In this document: in pieces, positions 1 through 7,858 of the stretch
Numbering within the stretch: the first letter of the stretch is position 1
Layout of the letters: every line of letters starts with the position of its first letter
Origin: JAZLJD01 sp045617725
GTDB taxonomy: Bacteria > Bacillota > Clostridia > Lachnospirales > Lachnospiraceae
DNA length: 64,000 bases
Assembly (NCBI GenBank): GCA_045617725.1
Contig: JAZLJD010000036.1
Span: forward strand, 89,633 to 153,632
Direction of reading: 5' to 3'
Position numbers and translations under genes: made by a program
The notes under the pieces: model-generated
What the model was told of the DNA's origin: nothing
Databases searched by the model: none
What the model saw: the letters and a program-made list of their open reading frames with translations, nothing else

Positions 1-612
1 ATTCATATGCTGGGAAGCTATCAGATTGAGAATGCGTATCTGGCGTTCACGGCACTTTACCTGCTTACGGACTTAGGCTATACGCTTCCCCTTAAGAAGA
101 TACTGGCAGGCTTTGAAAAAGCATCCTGGCACGGACGCTTTACATTGCTGGATGCTCGTCGTAATCTCTACATCGACGGCGCCCACAATGAGGGTGCGGC
201 CGAAAGACTGAAAGAAAGTATCGAAAGTTATTTTACAAATAAGAAGATTGTTTATATAATGGGTATGCTTAAGGACAAAGAGTATGACAAGGTGACCGAC
301 CTGCTTACGGGTTATGCACAGGCCGTCGTTGTCATCACCCCTTCGTCACCACGCGGCCTTGACAAGATGGAACTGGCCGGAAGTATTATGAAGGCCGCAG
401 TCAGAAACTATAAGGAAAGCGGCGGCCAGCCTTCCTTCGGACACTATTGTCCGCAGATCAGCAGTGCGGATTCCCTCGAGGAAGCCCTTGAAATGGCTGA
501 CCTTTTGAAAGGCAAAAAGGGCATTATACTTGCTTTTGGCTCCCTGTCATTTTTGGGCGAGCTGACGGATATCATAGAAAAAGGGACGAATCAAGATGGT
601 AGATCAAAATAA
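1..612 (+). CDS. folC: Bifunctional folylpolyglutamate/dihydrofolate synthase, 3' part
   Basis: C-terminal half of a Mur-ligase-like FolC, which adds glutamate to dihydropteroate or folates using ATP. The reading frame is open from base 1, so the N-terminal ATP-binding half lies outside the window. Visible family features are the linker GSYQIENAYLAF (GxHQxxNA type), then WHGRF and IDGAHNEGAAERL (the DGAHN motif that opens the C-terminal ligase domain), and IILAFGSLSFLGEL near the end. It overlaps the folE start by 17 bases and heads a folate operon, which supports the call. The protein is truncated only by the window edge; no internal damage is seen. Confidence 0.93.
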   Translation: MHMLGSYQIENAYLAFTALYLLTDLGYTLPLKKILAGFEKASWHGRFTLLDARRNLYIDGAHNEGAAERLKESIESYFTNKKIVYIMGMLKDKEYDKVTDLLTGYAQAVVVITPSSPRGLDKMELAGSIMKAAVRNYKESGGQPSFGHYCPQISSADSLEEALEMADLLKGKKGIILAFGSLSFLGELTDIIEKGTNQDGRSK

Positions 613-1186
613 AGTAGAAGAAGCGGTAAAGCTGTTTTTGGAAGCAATCGGCGAGGATCCCGAGCGGGACGGCCTCAGAGAGACGCCTGAGCGTATCGGA
701 AGAATGTGCAAGGAACTTTTTGCCGGCATGGATGCGGATCCTTCCGTGCATCTTTCCAAGACGTTTCCCGTGAATGACGATACGATGGTAATCGAAAGGG
801 ATATTCAGTTCTATTCCCTGTGCGAGCATCATCTTCTTCCATTTTACGGCAAGGCACATATCGCATATATTCCGGACGGCAAGGTAGTCGGACTTTCTAA
901 GCTGGCAAGATGCGTGGAGGTTTATGCACGCAGGGCTCAGATTCAGGAGCGTATGACCGCCCAGATTGCAGATGCCGTGATGGAGATTTTAAAGCCGAAG
1001 GGCGTTATGGTCCTGACGGAAGCAGAGCACATGTGCATGACGATGCGTGGGGTTCAGAAGCCCGGCTCGTCCACGACCGCAATGGCCATAAGAGGCTGCT
1101 TTACGGAGAATGAGCACCTTCAGAATATGTTTTTTCATATGCTTCAAAAAAGCGTGCCGGATCAAAACGATGAACCTTTCAAGTAA
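596..1186 (+). CDS. folE: GTP cyclohydrolase I
   Basis: Converts GTP to 7,8-dihydroneopterin triphosphate, the first committed step of folate synthesis, as a cytosolic homodecamer. The 196-aa product has the usual FolE length. The zinc ligands are Cys76 and His79 (SLCEHHLLP) and Cys147 (HMCMTMRG). Other signatures are GLSKLARCVEVYARR near 99-113 and the end GVQKPGSSTTA. The ATG has an AAAGGGACG-type ribosome-binding site inside the end of folC, so the two genes are translationally coupled. It overlaps the HD-domain gene by 17 bases. Confidence 0.97.
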   Translation: MVDQNKVEEAVKLFLEAIGEDPERDGLRETPERIGRMCKELFAGMDADPSVHLSKTFPVNDDTMVIERDIQFYSLCEHHLLPFYGKAHIAYIPDGKVVGLSKLARCVEVYARRAQIQERMTAQIADAVMEILKPKGVMVLTEAEHMCMTMRGVQKPGSSTTAMAIRGCFTENEHLQNMFFHMLQKSVPDQNDEPFK

Positions 1187-1676
1187 TCGTATTTTAGAAA
1201 ACGGGCAGTACCTTGCTTACCTTACGGATATCGCCACCGCAGAGCGGGAACGCGAGTTTTGTCATCACGATATGGAGCATGTAACAGAGGTTGCCAGAAT
1301 CGTTCGGCTTTTGTATGAAAGAAGCGGGGCGGGGGATGAGACGGAACTTACACTTCTTACCTGTGCTGCTTACCTTCATGATATAGGCCGCGTGCAGCAA
1401 AAGCTTCCTCACGAGGAGGCTTCCGCGCTTTTGGCGGAAGGTATTCTTAGGGATGCAGGAGCTTCCGTAGAGGATATTGCGGTCATTACGGCGCTTATTA
1501 GGATGCACCGTGGGCAGGATATGGGGCAGGATACGCTTACTTCAAAGGACAGAATCGCGTGGCTCGGAGAGCTGTTAAAGGAAGCGGACCGGCTGTCACG
1601 TCCCTGCTATGCATGTGACGCTTCGAAGGATTGCTACTGGCCGCAGGAAAAACGCAACACAGAAAGGTTTCAATAA
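1170..1676 (+). CDS. HD-domain phosphohydrolase in folate operon
   Basis: 168-aa HD-superfamily metal-dependent phosphohydrolase. The start is taken at the internal ATG giving MNLSSNRIL; the longer frame would run far into folE. Family residues are His37 (MEHVTEVARI), the paired His70-Asp71 in AAYLHDIGR, and a downstream LIRMHRG. The C-terminus carries a small Cys cluster (CYACDASKDCYW). It sits between folE and folP and overlaps both (17 bases, then TAATG), so it is tightly coupled to folate synthesis. The operon encodes every pathway enzyme except the dihydroneopterin triphosphate phosphohydrolase; filling that role is an inference from position. Substrate not shown by sequence. Confidence 0.85.
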   Translation: MNLSSNRILENGQYLAYLTDIATAEREREFCHHDMEHVTEVARIVRLLYERSGAGDETELTLLTCAAYLHDIGRVQQKLPHEEASALLAEGILRDAGASVEDIAVITALIRMHRGQDMGQDTLTSKDRIAWLGELLKEADRLSRPCYACDASKDCYWPQEKRNTERFQ

Positions 1677-2515
1677 TGAGAATCGGACAAAAGGAATTCG
1701 ATACACTACACAATACCTATATTATGGGCATTCTGAATGTGACGCCGGATTCCTTTTTTGATGGCGGTAAGTACACTACCCCCGAGGCACTTAAACGGCG
1801 CGTGGAAACCCTTGTAACAGAAGGGGCCGACCTCATCGATGTGGGCGGCGAGTCTACAAGACCGGGGTTTACGGGCATTTCGGCGCAGGAGGAAATCGAG
1901 CGGGTTCTCCCTGCCATCACATATATTACGGAACATTACGATGTTCCCGTCAGCATTGATACAACGAAGGCAGAGGTCGCCCTGGAAAGCCTAAAGGCGG
2001 GAGCGGCCCTTGTGAACGATATCCGCGGCTTTCGACAGGATGAGGAGATGGCTCGCATTACCGCACAATACGATGCAGCGTGCTGCCTGATGAGTGACTG
2101 CAGCTTCTCGGATTTTTCTTCGCTTTCCGAGGGGATTTTGGCCGATTACGAACAGTCCCTTAAAATTGCCGAAAAGTACGGCGTCCGAAAGGACGGTATC
2201 CTGCTAGACCCGGGAATCGGGTTCCACTATGATGTAAGCAGGGACAAGGCCAAAAGGAACGAAGCGGACTGGTACATTATGAAGAACCTCGATACACTGA
2301 AGGGGAAGTATCCCATGCTGCTTGCACATTCCAACAAAAGCTTCCTGCGTACCGGCAGTGAAATCATGAATACTCCTCTTTTGCAGGCGACCCTTTTGGT
2401 GAGCGGCAAAGCAGCGATTCATGATGTGCCCTTTTTACGGGTACATGAAGTGGGCCTTAACAAAGAAGCAGTGCAGATTGCAAGAGAAGCAAGAAAGAAA
2501 TGGACGGAGGGATAG
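1676..2515 (+). CDS. folP: Dihydropteroate synthase
   Basis: Condenses 6-hydroxymethyl-dihydropterin pyrophosphate with para-aminobenzoate; target of sulfonamides. The 279-aa TIM-barrel protein shows GILNVTPDSFFDGG (Asn21, loop 1), DLIDVGGESTRPG, the SIDTTKAEVA strand, LVNDIRG, ILLDPGIGFHYD and a terminal RVHEVG. The usual SRK motif of the sulfonamide-binding loop reads SNKSFL here, a mild variation also seen in other Firmicutes. The start ATG overlaps the previous stop (TAATG); an upstream in-frame start would extend into the HD gene and lacks family support. It is followed two bases after its stop by folBK. Confidence 0.97.
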   Translation: MRIGQKEFDTLHNTYIMGILNVTPDSFFDGGKYTTPEALKRRVETLVTEGADLIDVGGESTRPGFTGISAQEEIERVLPAITYITEHYDVPVSIDTTKAEVALESLKAGAALVNDIRGFRQDEEMARITAQYDAACCLMSDCSFSDFSSLSEGILADYEQSLKIAEKYGVRKDGILLDPGIGFHYDVSRDKAKRNEADWYIMKNLDTLKGKYPMLLAHSNKSFLRTGSEIMNTPLLQATLLVSGKAAIHDVPFLRVHEVGLNKEAVQIAREARKKWTEG

Positions 2516-2517
2516 AC

Positions 2518-3360
2518 ATGCCTTACACACCGGATGAAATCAGAATAGAACGCCTGCATGTATATGCATATCACGGTGTTTACGCGGAAGAAAAGGAAAA
2601 AGGACAGGATTTCTATGTGAGCTGTTCGCTATTCCTTGATTTACATGAAGCCGGACGGACGGATGACCTTACAAAGGGCGTTTCCTATGCGCTGGTCTGT
2701 GACCTCATAGAGCGCGAGATGACGAAGGAGAAGTACGACCTTATAGAGAAAGCGGCCGATACACTGTGCTTTGCCATTTTGAAGGAATTTCCCCTTATAA
2801 AGAAGGCGGTTGTCACCGTAAGCAAGCCGAATGCGCCCGTTCACAGCGAGGTAAGTGACCTTTCGGTTACGCTTTCGAGAGAGCGTACCAAGGTATTTCT
2901 TTCCTACGGTTCCAATATGGGCGACAAAGAGGATTTCATCGAGGAAGCAATTTACAAGATAGGCAGATGTCCGTATATGGAGGATGTAAAGTGTTCGCAC
3001 AATTATGTGACGGAGCCCTACGGATACCTTGAGCAGGATACGTTTGTGAACGGTGTTCTGGAAGCCGTAACACTTTTTACGCCCTATGAACTCCTTGATT
3101 ACCTGCATACCTTGGAGGCGGAAGCCGGAAGAGAGCGGAAGATTCACTGGGGACCGAGAACGCTGGACCTTGACATCCTGCTTTTTGGCGACCTTGTGAT
3201 GAATACAGAAAAATTGACCATACCGCATGCGGATATGGCCAATCGTAAGTTCGTACTGGAGCCGCTCTCGGAGCTCGCGGGATGGGTAATTCATCCGGTG
3301 CTTCATAAGAGCGTCAATGAAATGTATGCTACTCTGTTACAGCAAGAAGAGCAGGAGTAA
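2518..3360 (+). CDS. folBK: Dihydroneopterin aldolase / HPPK fusion
   Basis: Fused enzyme of 280 aa. Residues 1-121 are FolB (aldolase: AYHGVYAEEKEKGQDFYV, with YDLIEKAADTL), giving 6-hydroxymethyl-dihydropterin. Residues 124-275 are FolK (pyrophosphokinase: VFLSYGSNMGDK, then GPRTLDLDILLFGD at 212-225, and the HPVL end). The product feeds FolP directly. The ATG at 2518 is preceded by GGAGGG with 7-base spacing; the upstream in-frame ATG lies inside folP and is less likely. Its last 32 bases overlap the end of the convergent DUF5050 gene. FolB-FolK fusions are known in Clostridia and other bacteria. Confidence 0.95.
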   Translation: MPYTPDEIRIERLHVYAYHGVYAEEKEKGQDFYVSCSLFLDLHEAGRTDDLTKGVSYALVCDLIEREMTKEKYDLIEKAADTLCFAILKEFPLIKKAVVTVSKPNAPVHSEVSDLSVTLSRERTKVFLSYGSNMGDKEDFIEEAIYKIGRCPYMEDVKCSHNYVTEPYGYLEQDTFVNGVLEAVTLFTPYELLDYLHTLEAEAGRERKIHWGPRTLDLDILLFGDLVMNTEKLTIPHADMANRKFVLEPLSELAGWVIHPVLHKSVNEMYATLLQQEEQE

Positions 3361-4357
3361 ATTCAATTCCGTTATCATACCCATAGACCGGTGCTACAAA
3401 AAGTGACGCCGGTCTTTCATATTCACGGAAAAAGACATAATCGCCTGCAAGCTGCAAATCCGTGAAGGTTCCCGTCAGAATCGTGAAGGCATCGGAACCG
3501 TCGGCATTGATGCGTTTTATGGCGGCATCGCTTCCGAGCGTCTGGTAGAAGATGACACCGTCACGGTAGTTAAAGAAGTCAACGCGTTCGTTTACGATGG
3601 TCTGCTTCACTCCGGTGCTTAAATCGTAGCTGCAGACATGGTAGTTATTGTGAATGTCCATGTAGTAGATGATGTTTCCGTCCGGGATGGGCATATAGAG
3701 CTCCTCGGCAAGCACGAGCACACACTGTTCCGTCTCGGGCGAAAAACGATAGAGGTACGGCCTGTCTTCCTTGCTGACGTAATAAATGCTGCCGTCATAG
3801 ATGCTTAAGGGGACGATAAAGTCATCCGAAATAACGCGGTAACCGTTCTTTTGGGTGCCAAGGACGCAGAATTTCAAATAGTCCTGTGAGGCAAGTGACT
3901 GGAAATAGATGTTATTGCCAAGGAGGGACATACCGTTTAGGTTGCCGCGATAGAGGCCCTTGGCCACCGAGTCGGAATTTTTAAGACGGAAGATACCGGT
4001 CTGTTTTATGACGTAGCCGAGACCGTTCTGACTGTCATCCGAATTGCCGGCCTGATAGAAGTATATATAGTCACCGCCCACGTTTATGTATTGGGCGTCG
4101 TTACTTACAAGCTTACGTATATCGGATGTATCGGAATTCATGACGTAGAGTGCGTTGTGATCGTAGGGATTGGCAAAGTAAATGAGACCGTCGGATTCAC
4201 ACATACGACCGCCGTTTAGAAGGTTTCCGGCCGTGTTTCCAAGGTGTCCCTCGGGATTGTCCGGAATTCTGTTGATATAATTCCGCAAGACCGTACCGCC
4301 GACAATCAGTACCGCAAGGATGAGAATGATAATAACCAATTTCCTGCTGCCTTCCAT
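3329..4357 (-). CDS. Membrane-anchored DUF5050 beta-propeller-like protein
   Basis: 342 aa with an N-terminal membrane anchor (about residues 7-24, KLVIIILILAVLIVGGTVL) after a basic start, then an extracytoplasmic region of repeated DGLIYFAN / GDYIYFYQ / NIYFQS / GSIYYVS / GNIIYYMD blocks. Such blocks are typical of DUF5050, predicted to form a propeller of short strands. The blocks alternate with polar turns, which fits a secreted binding or scaffold domain. The ATG at 4357 has GGGAG six bases upstream; a TTG five codons earlier is less likely. It has its own promoter (TTGACC-17-TATAAT), divergent from the DUF815 gene. Ligand and role unknown. Confidence 0.82.
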   Translation of the reverse strand: MEGSRKLVIIILILAVLIVGGTVLRNYINRIPDNPEGHLGNTAGNLLNGGRMCESDGLIYFANPYDHNALYVMNSDTSDIRKLVSNDAQYINVGGDYIYFYQAGNSDDSQNGLGYVIKQTGIFRLKNSDSVAKGLYRGNLNGMSLLGNNIYFQSLASQDYLKFCVLGTQKNGYRVISDDFIVPLSIYDGSIYYVSKEDRPYLYRFSPETEQCVLVLAEELYMPIPDGNIIYYMDIHNNYHVCSYDLSTGVKQTIVNERVDFFNYRDGVIFYQTLGSDAAIKRINADGSDAFTILTGTFTDLQLAGDYVFFREYERPASLFVAPVYGYDNGIEFTPALLAVTE

Positions 4358-4388
4358 ATAAGCCTCCCACAAAAATATTTCTTATTTC

Positions 4389-4417
4389 ATTATAGAGAAT
4401 GCGTTATTGCAGGTCAA
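4389..4417 (-). promoter_or_regulatory. Sigma-A promoter for DUF5050 gene
   Basis: Read on the minus strand: -35 TTGACC (4412-4417), 17-base spacer, -10 TATAAT (4389-4394), about 30 bases before the ATG at 4357. Its -35 box overlaps the -35 box of the oppositely oriented promoter at 4407-4435. Confidence 0.75.
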
Positions 4418-4435
4418 ATTCTTTTGCGTTAGAAT
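4407..4435 (+). promoter_or_regulatory. Sigma-A promoter for DUF815-maf operon
   Basis: -35 TTGCAG (4407-4412), 17-base spacer, -10 TAGAAT (4430-4435), ending 31 bases before the ATG at 4467. Shares bases with the -35 of the divergent promoter. Confidence 0.65.
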
Positions 4436-4466
4436 ATGAGCAATGTCTTAATTTAGTGAGGAAAAA

Positions 4467-5759
4467 ATGCGACTGAATTATTTAATAGTATATCGTAAAC
4501 TGAGTGAGGATGAGATGCTCCTTGATATGACTTATATTATGGAGCATTATAAAAATAAGGATGCGTATGACAGTGTGATGCAGGCCTTACATAAGCTGGT
4601 CTATAACCTTCTTTCCGAGGCCGGAGAGAATGGCTTTTACGGCAATCTGTGGCATTGCCACCTTGCTCATCTTATGGTAAATGACGAGAATGCGTACTCC
4701 ATGGCATGCGAGATCCGCGGCAATTGCGAGGGTACCATCAATGAGGCCGTGCTTCATGATTTCAGAATCCTTCGTGAATTTTTTGCGTATGATTTCGGGG
4801 AGATGGAACGCTTCTTAAAGCTTGAGAGCCTTAAGATGGTTCTTGACTATCATGGCAATACTTCAAAGTCTGGCGTCTATAACATGCGTATCCGGGATCG
4901 AATCTGTACGCTTGCCAAGAATCTCGAGGAGTCCACGGACGAAACGGAGATGAAGGAAGCGGTTACCGCGTTCTACGGTGACTTCGGCGTAGGCCGTTTC
5001 GGCCTTCACAAATCCTTCCGTATACAGCATGATGCATCGGGCGTTTCGATAGTTCCCATCCTGAATATCGCCCATGTATATCTTGAGGACCTTATTGGTT
5101 ACGAATCCCAGAAGGCCAAGCTTATTGAGAATACCGAGGCCTTTGTGGAGGGCAGGGTTGCCAATAACTGCTTACTTTTTGGCGACGCCGGAACCGGAAA
5201 GAGCAGTGCCATCAAGGGAATCATTAACCGCTACTATGACAAGGGACTTCGAATTATCGAGGTTTACAAGCACCAGTTCTGCGATTTGAACGATGTCATA
5301 GCGAGGATTAAGAATCGAAATTACCGCTTCATTCTTTATATGGACGACCTTTCCTTTGAGGAATTCGAAACGGAATATAAGTACTTAAAGGCCGTGATTG
5401 AGGGCGGTCTTGAGAAGAAGCCGGAGAATGTCCTCATTTATGCGACCTCGAATCGACGTCACCTTATTAAGGAGACTACGCAGGACAAGGCTGATTATCA
5501 GGAAGACCTGCACAGAAACGACACGGTACAGGAGAAGATGTCTCTGGTTGCAAGGTTTGGCGTTACGATTTACTTCCCTTCTCCCCAGAAGAAGGAATTC
5601 GAGCAGATTGTTTTGGGCCTTGCAGAGCGCAGCCATATCGATATGCCCGAGGAGGAGCTGCTTCTTCTGGCGAATCAGTGGGAATTAAATCATACCGGCA
5701 AGAGCGGACGCGTGGCCAGACAGTTTATCGATCATCTGTGCGGCAAAAAAGAAGATTAA
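4467..5759 (+). CDS. DUF815 family AAA-type ATPase
   Basis: 430 aa, predicted cytosolic. The C-terminal half is a P-loop ATPase of the DUF815 group: Walker A GDAGTGKSS at 239-247, a Walker-B-like FILYMDDLSF (Asp293-Asp294) and YATSNRRHL as sensor-like strand. The N-terminal 200 residues are helical with no recognised motif. A GTGAGGA ribosome-binding site precedes the ATG. It starts an operon with maf and a small acidic protein. DUF815 proteins have been loosely linked to AAA remodelling, but no substrate is known, and none can be read here. Confidence 0.88.
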   Translation: MRLNYLIVYRKLSEDEMLLDMTYIMEHYKNKDAYDSVMQALHKLVYNLLSEAGENGFYGNLWHCHLAHLMVNDENAYSMACEIRGNCEGTINEAVLHDFRILREFFAYDFGEMERFLKLESLKMVLDYHGNTSKSGVYNMRIRDRICTLAKNLEESTDETEMKEAVTAFYGDFGVGRFGLHKSFRIQHDASGVSIVPILNIAHVYLEDLIGYESQKAKLIENTEAFVEGRVANNCLLFGDAGTGKSSAIKGIINRYYDKGLRIIEVYKHQFCDLNDVIARIKNRNYRFILYMDDLSFEEFETEYKYLKAVIEGGLEKKPENVLIYATSNRRHLIKETTQDKADYQEDLHRNDTVQEKMSLVARFGVTIYFPSPQKKEFEQIVLGLAERSHIDMPEEELLLLANQWELNHTGKSGRVARQFIDHLCGKKED

Positions 5760-5777
5760 GGCGAGGCGGGGATTGAA

Positions 5778-6365
5778 ATGAGAATCATATTGGCTTCCGG
5801 CTCACCGAGGCGTAAGGAGCTTCTAAAGAAAGCCGGTTATGAAGATTTTGAAATTATTGTAAGCGATGCGGACGAAAGCACTGAGGAACAGGACCCTTTT
5901 ATGGCGTCGGAAGAGATTGCTTTGAAAAAAGGAACCGCTACCAAAGCCCTGCTTTCGAACATTTGGGAGGATACACTGATTATTTCCGCCGATACCACCG
6001 TCATAGCGGAGGGAGAGGTGCTCGGGAAACCGAAGGATGAAGAGGATGCCTTCCGTATGCTTACGAAACTTTCGGGGAAAGCCCATCAGGTGGTTACCGG
6101 TGTGGCATTGATTCTTACGGATGGTCATAACACGCACACGGATGTCTTTCATATCGTGACGGATGTTTATGTAAAAGAATTGACGGAAGAGAACATAAGA
6201 GAGTATATTGCTTCGGGGGAACCGATGGATAAGGCCGGTGCTTATGCCATTCAGGGCCTGTTCGGTCGTTACATTGAACGCTTTGAGGGCGATTATGACA
6301 ATGTGGTCGGGCTCCCGGTGGAAGCACTAAAAAAACACATCAAAGCAATCAGAAAAGAGGTATAA
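5778..6365 (+). CDS. maf: Maf-like nucleotide pyrophosphatase
   Basis: 195 aa, usual Maf length. Maf proteins hydrolyse non-canonical or modified nucleoside triphosphates (dTTP/UTP or m7GTP subclasses) to the monophosphate and affect septation when overproduced. Signatures: the N-terminal ILASGSPRRKELL, the acidic EEIALKKG, SADTTVIAEGEVLGKPKD, GKAHQVVTGVAL, and a DNVVGLPV end. It lies 18 bases after the DUF815 gene and 3 bases before the next small gene, so all three should be co-transcribed. The subclass (substrate) cannot be assigned with confidence. Confidence 0.93.
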   Translation: MRIILASGSPRRKELLKKAGYEDFEIIVSDADESTEEQDPFMASEEIALKKGTATKALLSNIWEDTLIISADTTVIAEGEVLGKPKDEEDAFRMLTKLSGKAHQVVTGVALILTDGHNTHTDVFHIVTDVYVKELTEENIREYIASGEPMDKAGAYAIQGLFGRYIERFEGDYDNVVGLPVEALKKHIKAIRKEV

Positions 6366-6368
6366 ACC

Positions 6369-6632
6369 ATGGAAATGTATGATGAGAAAGTATTGAAATG
6401 CTTTTTGGACAATCAGCTTAAGCTGTACCCGAAGCCGGTTTGCAGCGACCTTGACGAGGCAGCGGATTTTCTGGATGAGGCAATGGCCGTAGTGATTGAC
6501 AATGCCGAGGATGTACAGGAGTACATGGAAGAGGTCGGCGTGGATACGGAAGGTATGAGTATGCAGGAGATTCTGTCTCAGCCGGAAGTATTTGAAGTCG
6601 GAGACGGCAGATATCTGGTACTTGAAGTATAG
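6369..6632 (+). CDS. Small acidic hypothetical protein
   Basis: 87 aa, strongly acidic, no signal peptide or membrane segment. It is not recognised as a named family. The middle (LDEAADFLDEAMAVVIDNAEDVQEYMEEVGV) looks helical and the end (VFEVGDGRYLVLEV) strand-like, so a small folded cytosolic protein is plausible. It begins 3 bases after maf and is followed by a terminator, so it is the last gene of the DUF815-maf operon. Codon use resembles its neighbours, which supports a real gene. No function proposed. Confidence 0.75.
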   Translation: MEMYDEKVLKCFLDNQLKLYPKPVCSDLDEAADFLDEAMAVVIDNAEDVQEYMEEVGVDTEGMSMQEILSQPEVFEVGDGRYLVLEV

Positions 6633-6672
6633 AAGGCCGGGGATAAGCAAAGAAGAATTTTTGATGATACAA

Positions 6673-6711
6673 AAACAGGATTGCTCATGGGAGCAATCCT
6701 GTTTCTTTTTT
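6673..6711. terminator. Bidirectional rho-independent terminator
   Basis: Perfect 14-bp stem (AAACAGGATTGCTC / GAGCAATCCTGTTT) with a 4-base loop, followed by CTTTTTT on the plus strand and preceded by AAAAA (a U tract on the minus strand). It separates the convergent maf operon and the zinc-ribbon gene and can serve both. Confidence 0.9.
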
Positions 6712-6729
6712 GATACTTCGTTAATGTAC

Positions 6730-7854
6730 TTAGTTCAGTGCATCGATGAACAGCTCTGCGAAATCTCTTTCGTAGGAGTTGTAACGGTAAAATCCGTCGG
6801 CTGAATTTAAGTAGCTCATTCTGTCAAGTAACCAGGTTCCGTTTACCTTAATTACGTTGAAGGTTACCTTGTCACGATCCTTGCCTTCACTGCCTTCGAT
6901 GGTGTAGCGAAGGGTAACCTTGTAACCGTCCGTAATTTCTATCTTGGTAATGTTCTTGCCTAAATCGGTGAGTGCACTGATGAATTTCTTCTCATCGGCC
7001 TTCTTGAAGGACAAATCAAATTCGTCTTCAAAGTAGTACAGGATGTCTTCGTAGAGATCCTCATCGTCCAAAGCAGTATCGTAATAATCCAAGGTAGCGG
7101 ATGCAAATTCGGTCCAGAGGGACTTGATTTCATTCAGCTCGCGTTTCTCAAGTTTCTCGGCTTTGTTGATTTCGTAGGTTACCTTGTAATCCTCACCGTA
7201 CTCATCCTCGAGTGCATCGAGGTAATCGGCAATGGCGTCGTCCTTCTCTCCGTAAGCACCTTCCCATACATCCTCGTCTTCTTTGGCAAGAATGGAAAAT
7301 GCCGTATCAAAGTCTTTGATTACGAATTTCGGAAGAAAGTAATCGACAAATTCGTTGTAATCAGCGACATCCTTATTGATGGCTGCAACCGTCTTTCGAA
7401 TGGGAACACGATAGCCGCCAAAGAACAGGCTGTAGATTCCGACGCCAATTAAGATGGCAATCACAAGGAATGCTGCGACACCGATTCCAATCCACATAGC
7501 CAGTTTCTTCTTTTTGGGAGAAGCGGGCTTGGGCTGCGGTGCGGGTGCGGGCTGAGGCACGGGATTCGGAATGAATGCGGGTGCGGGAGCGGGCTCTGCC
7601 TGCGGTGCGGAAGCTTCGGGAGCGACGGGCTCAGCTGCAGGTTCAGCTGCCGGTGCTTCCATAGCAGGTGCTTCTGTGGGAACAGCTTCTTCGGGTACAA
7701 TTACTTCGGAAGCAGTTTCGTTTGTTACTTCTTCGGAAGGTGCGGGTGCTTCCTGCGGTGCAGGAGCGGCGTCTTCCAATCTGGTTCCGCAATTGCCGCA
7801 GAATACGGTTGAATCATCATCATATACGGCATTGCATGTAGGACATTTCTTCAT
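6730..7854 (-). CDS. Zinc-ribbon single-pass membrane protein
   Basis: 374 aa. The N-terminus is a zinc ribbon (Cys4, Cys7, Cys19, Cys22). It is followed by a low-complexity Ala/Pro/Glu linker (about 28-112), a basic KKKK, and one membrane segment (about 118-146). The C-terminal extracytoplasmic domain of about 225 residues is rich in Asp, Glu and Tyr and ends in LFIDALN. The order cytosolic zinc ribbon, linker, membrane span, outer domain recurs in many uncharacterised Clostridia proteins. It starts 4 bases after the PHP-HAD gene and is the last gene of that operon. Role unknown; a sensor or scaffold is conceivable. Confidence 0.85.
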   Translation of the reverse strand: MKKCPTCNAVYDDDSTVFCGNCGTRLEDAAPAPQEAPAPSEEVTNETASEVIVPEEAVPTEAPAMEAPAAEPAAEPVAPEASAPQAEPAPAPAFIPNPVPQPAPAPQPKPASPKKKKLAMWIGIGVAAFLVIAILIGVGIYSLFFGGYRVPIRKTVAAINKDVADYNEFVDYFLPKFVIKDFDTAFSILAKEDEDVWEGAYGEKDDAIADYLDALEDEYGEDYKVTYEINKAEKLEKRELNEIKSLWTEFASATLDYYDTALDDEDLYEDILYYFEDEFDLSFKKADEKKFISALTDLGKNITKIEITDGYKVTLRYTIEGSEGKDRDKVTFNVIKVNGTWLLDRMSYLNSADGFYRYNSYERDFAELFIDALN

Positions 7855-7858
7855 GAAT

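Noticed and set aside
2641..3306. Antisense frame within folBK
   Set aside because: Shadow of the FolB-FolK fusion, whose motifs are clear on the plus strand.
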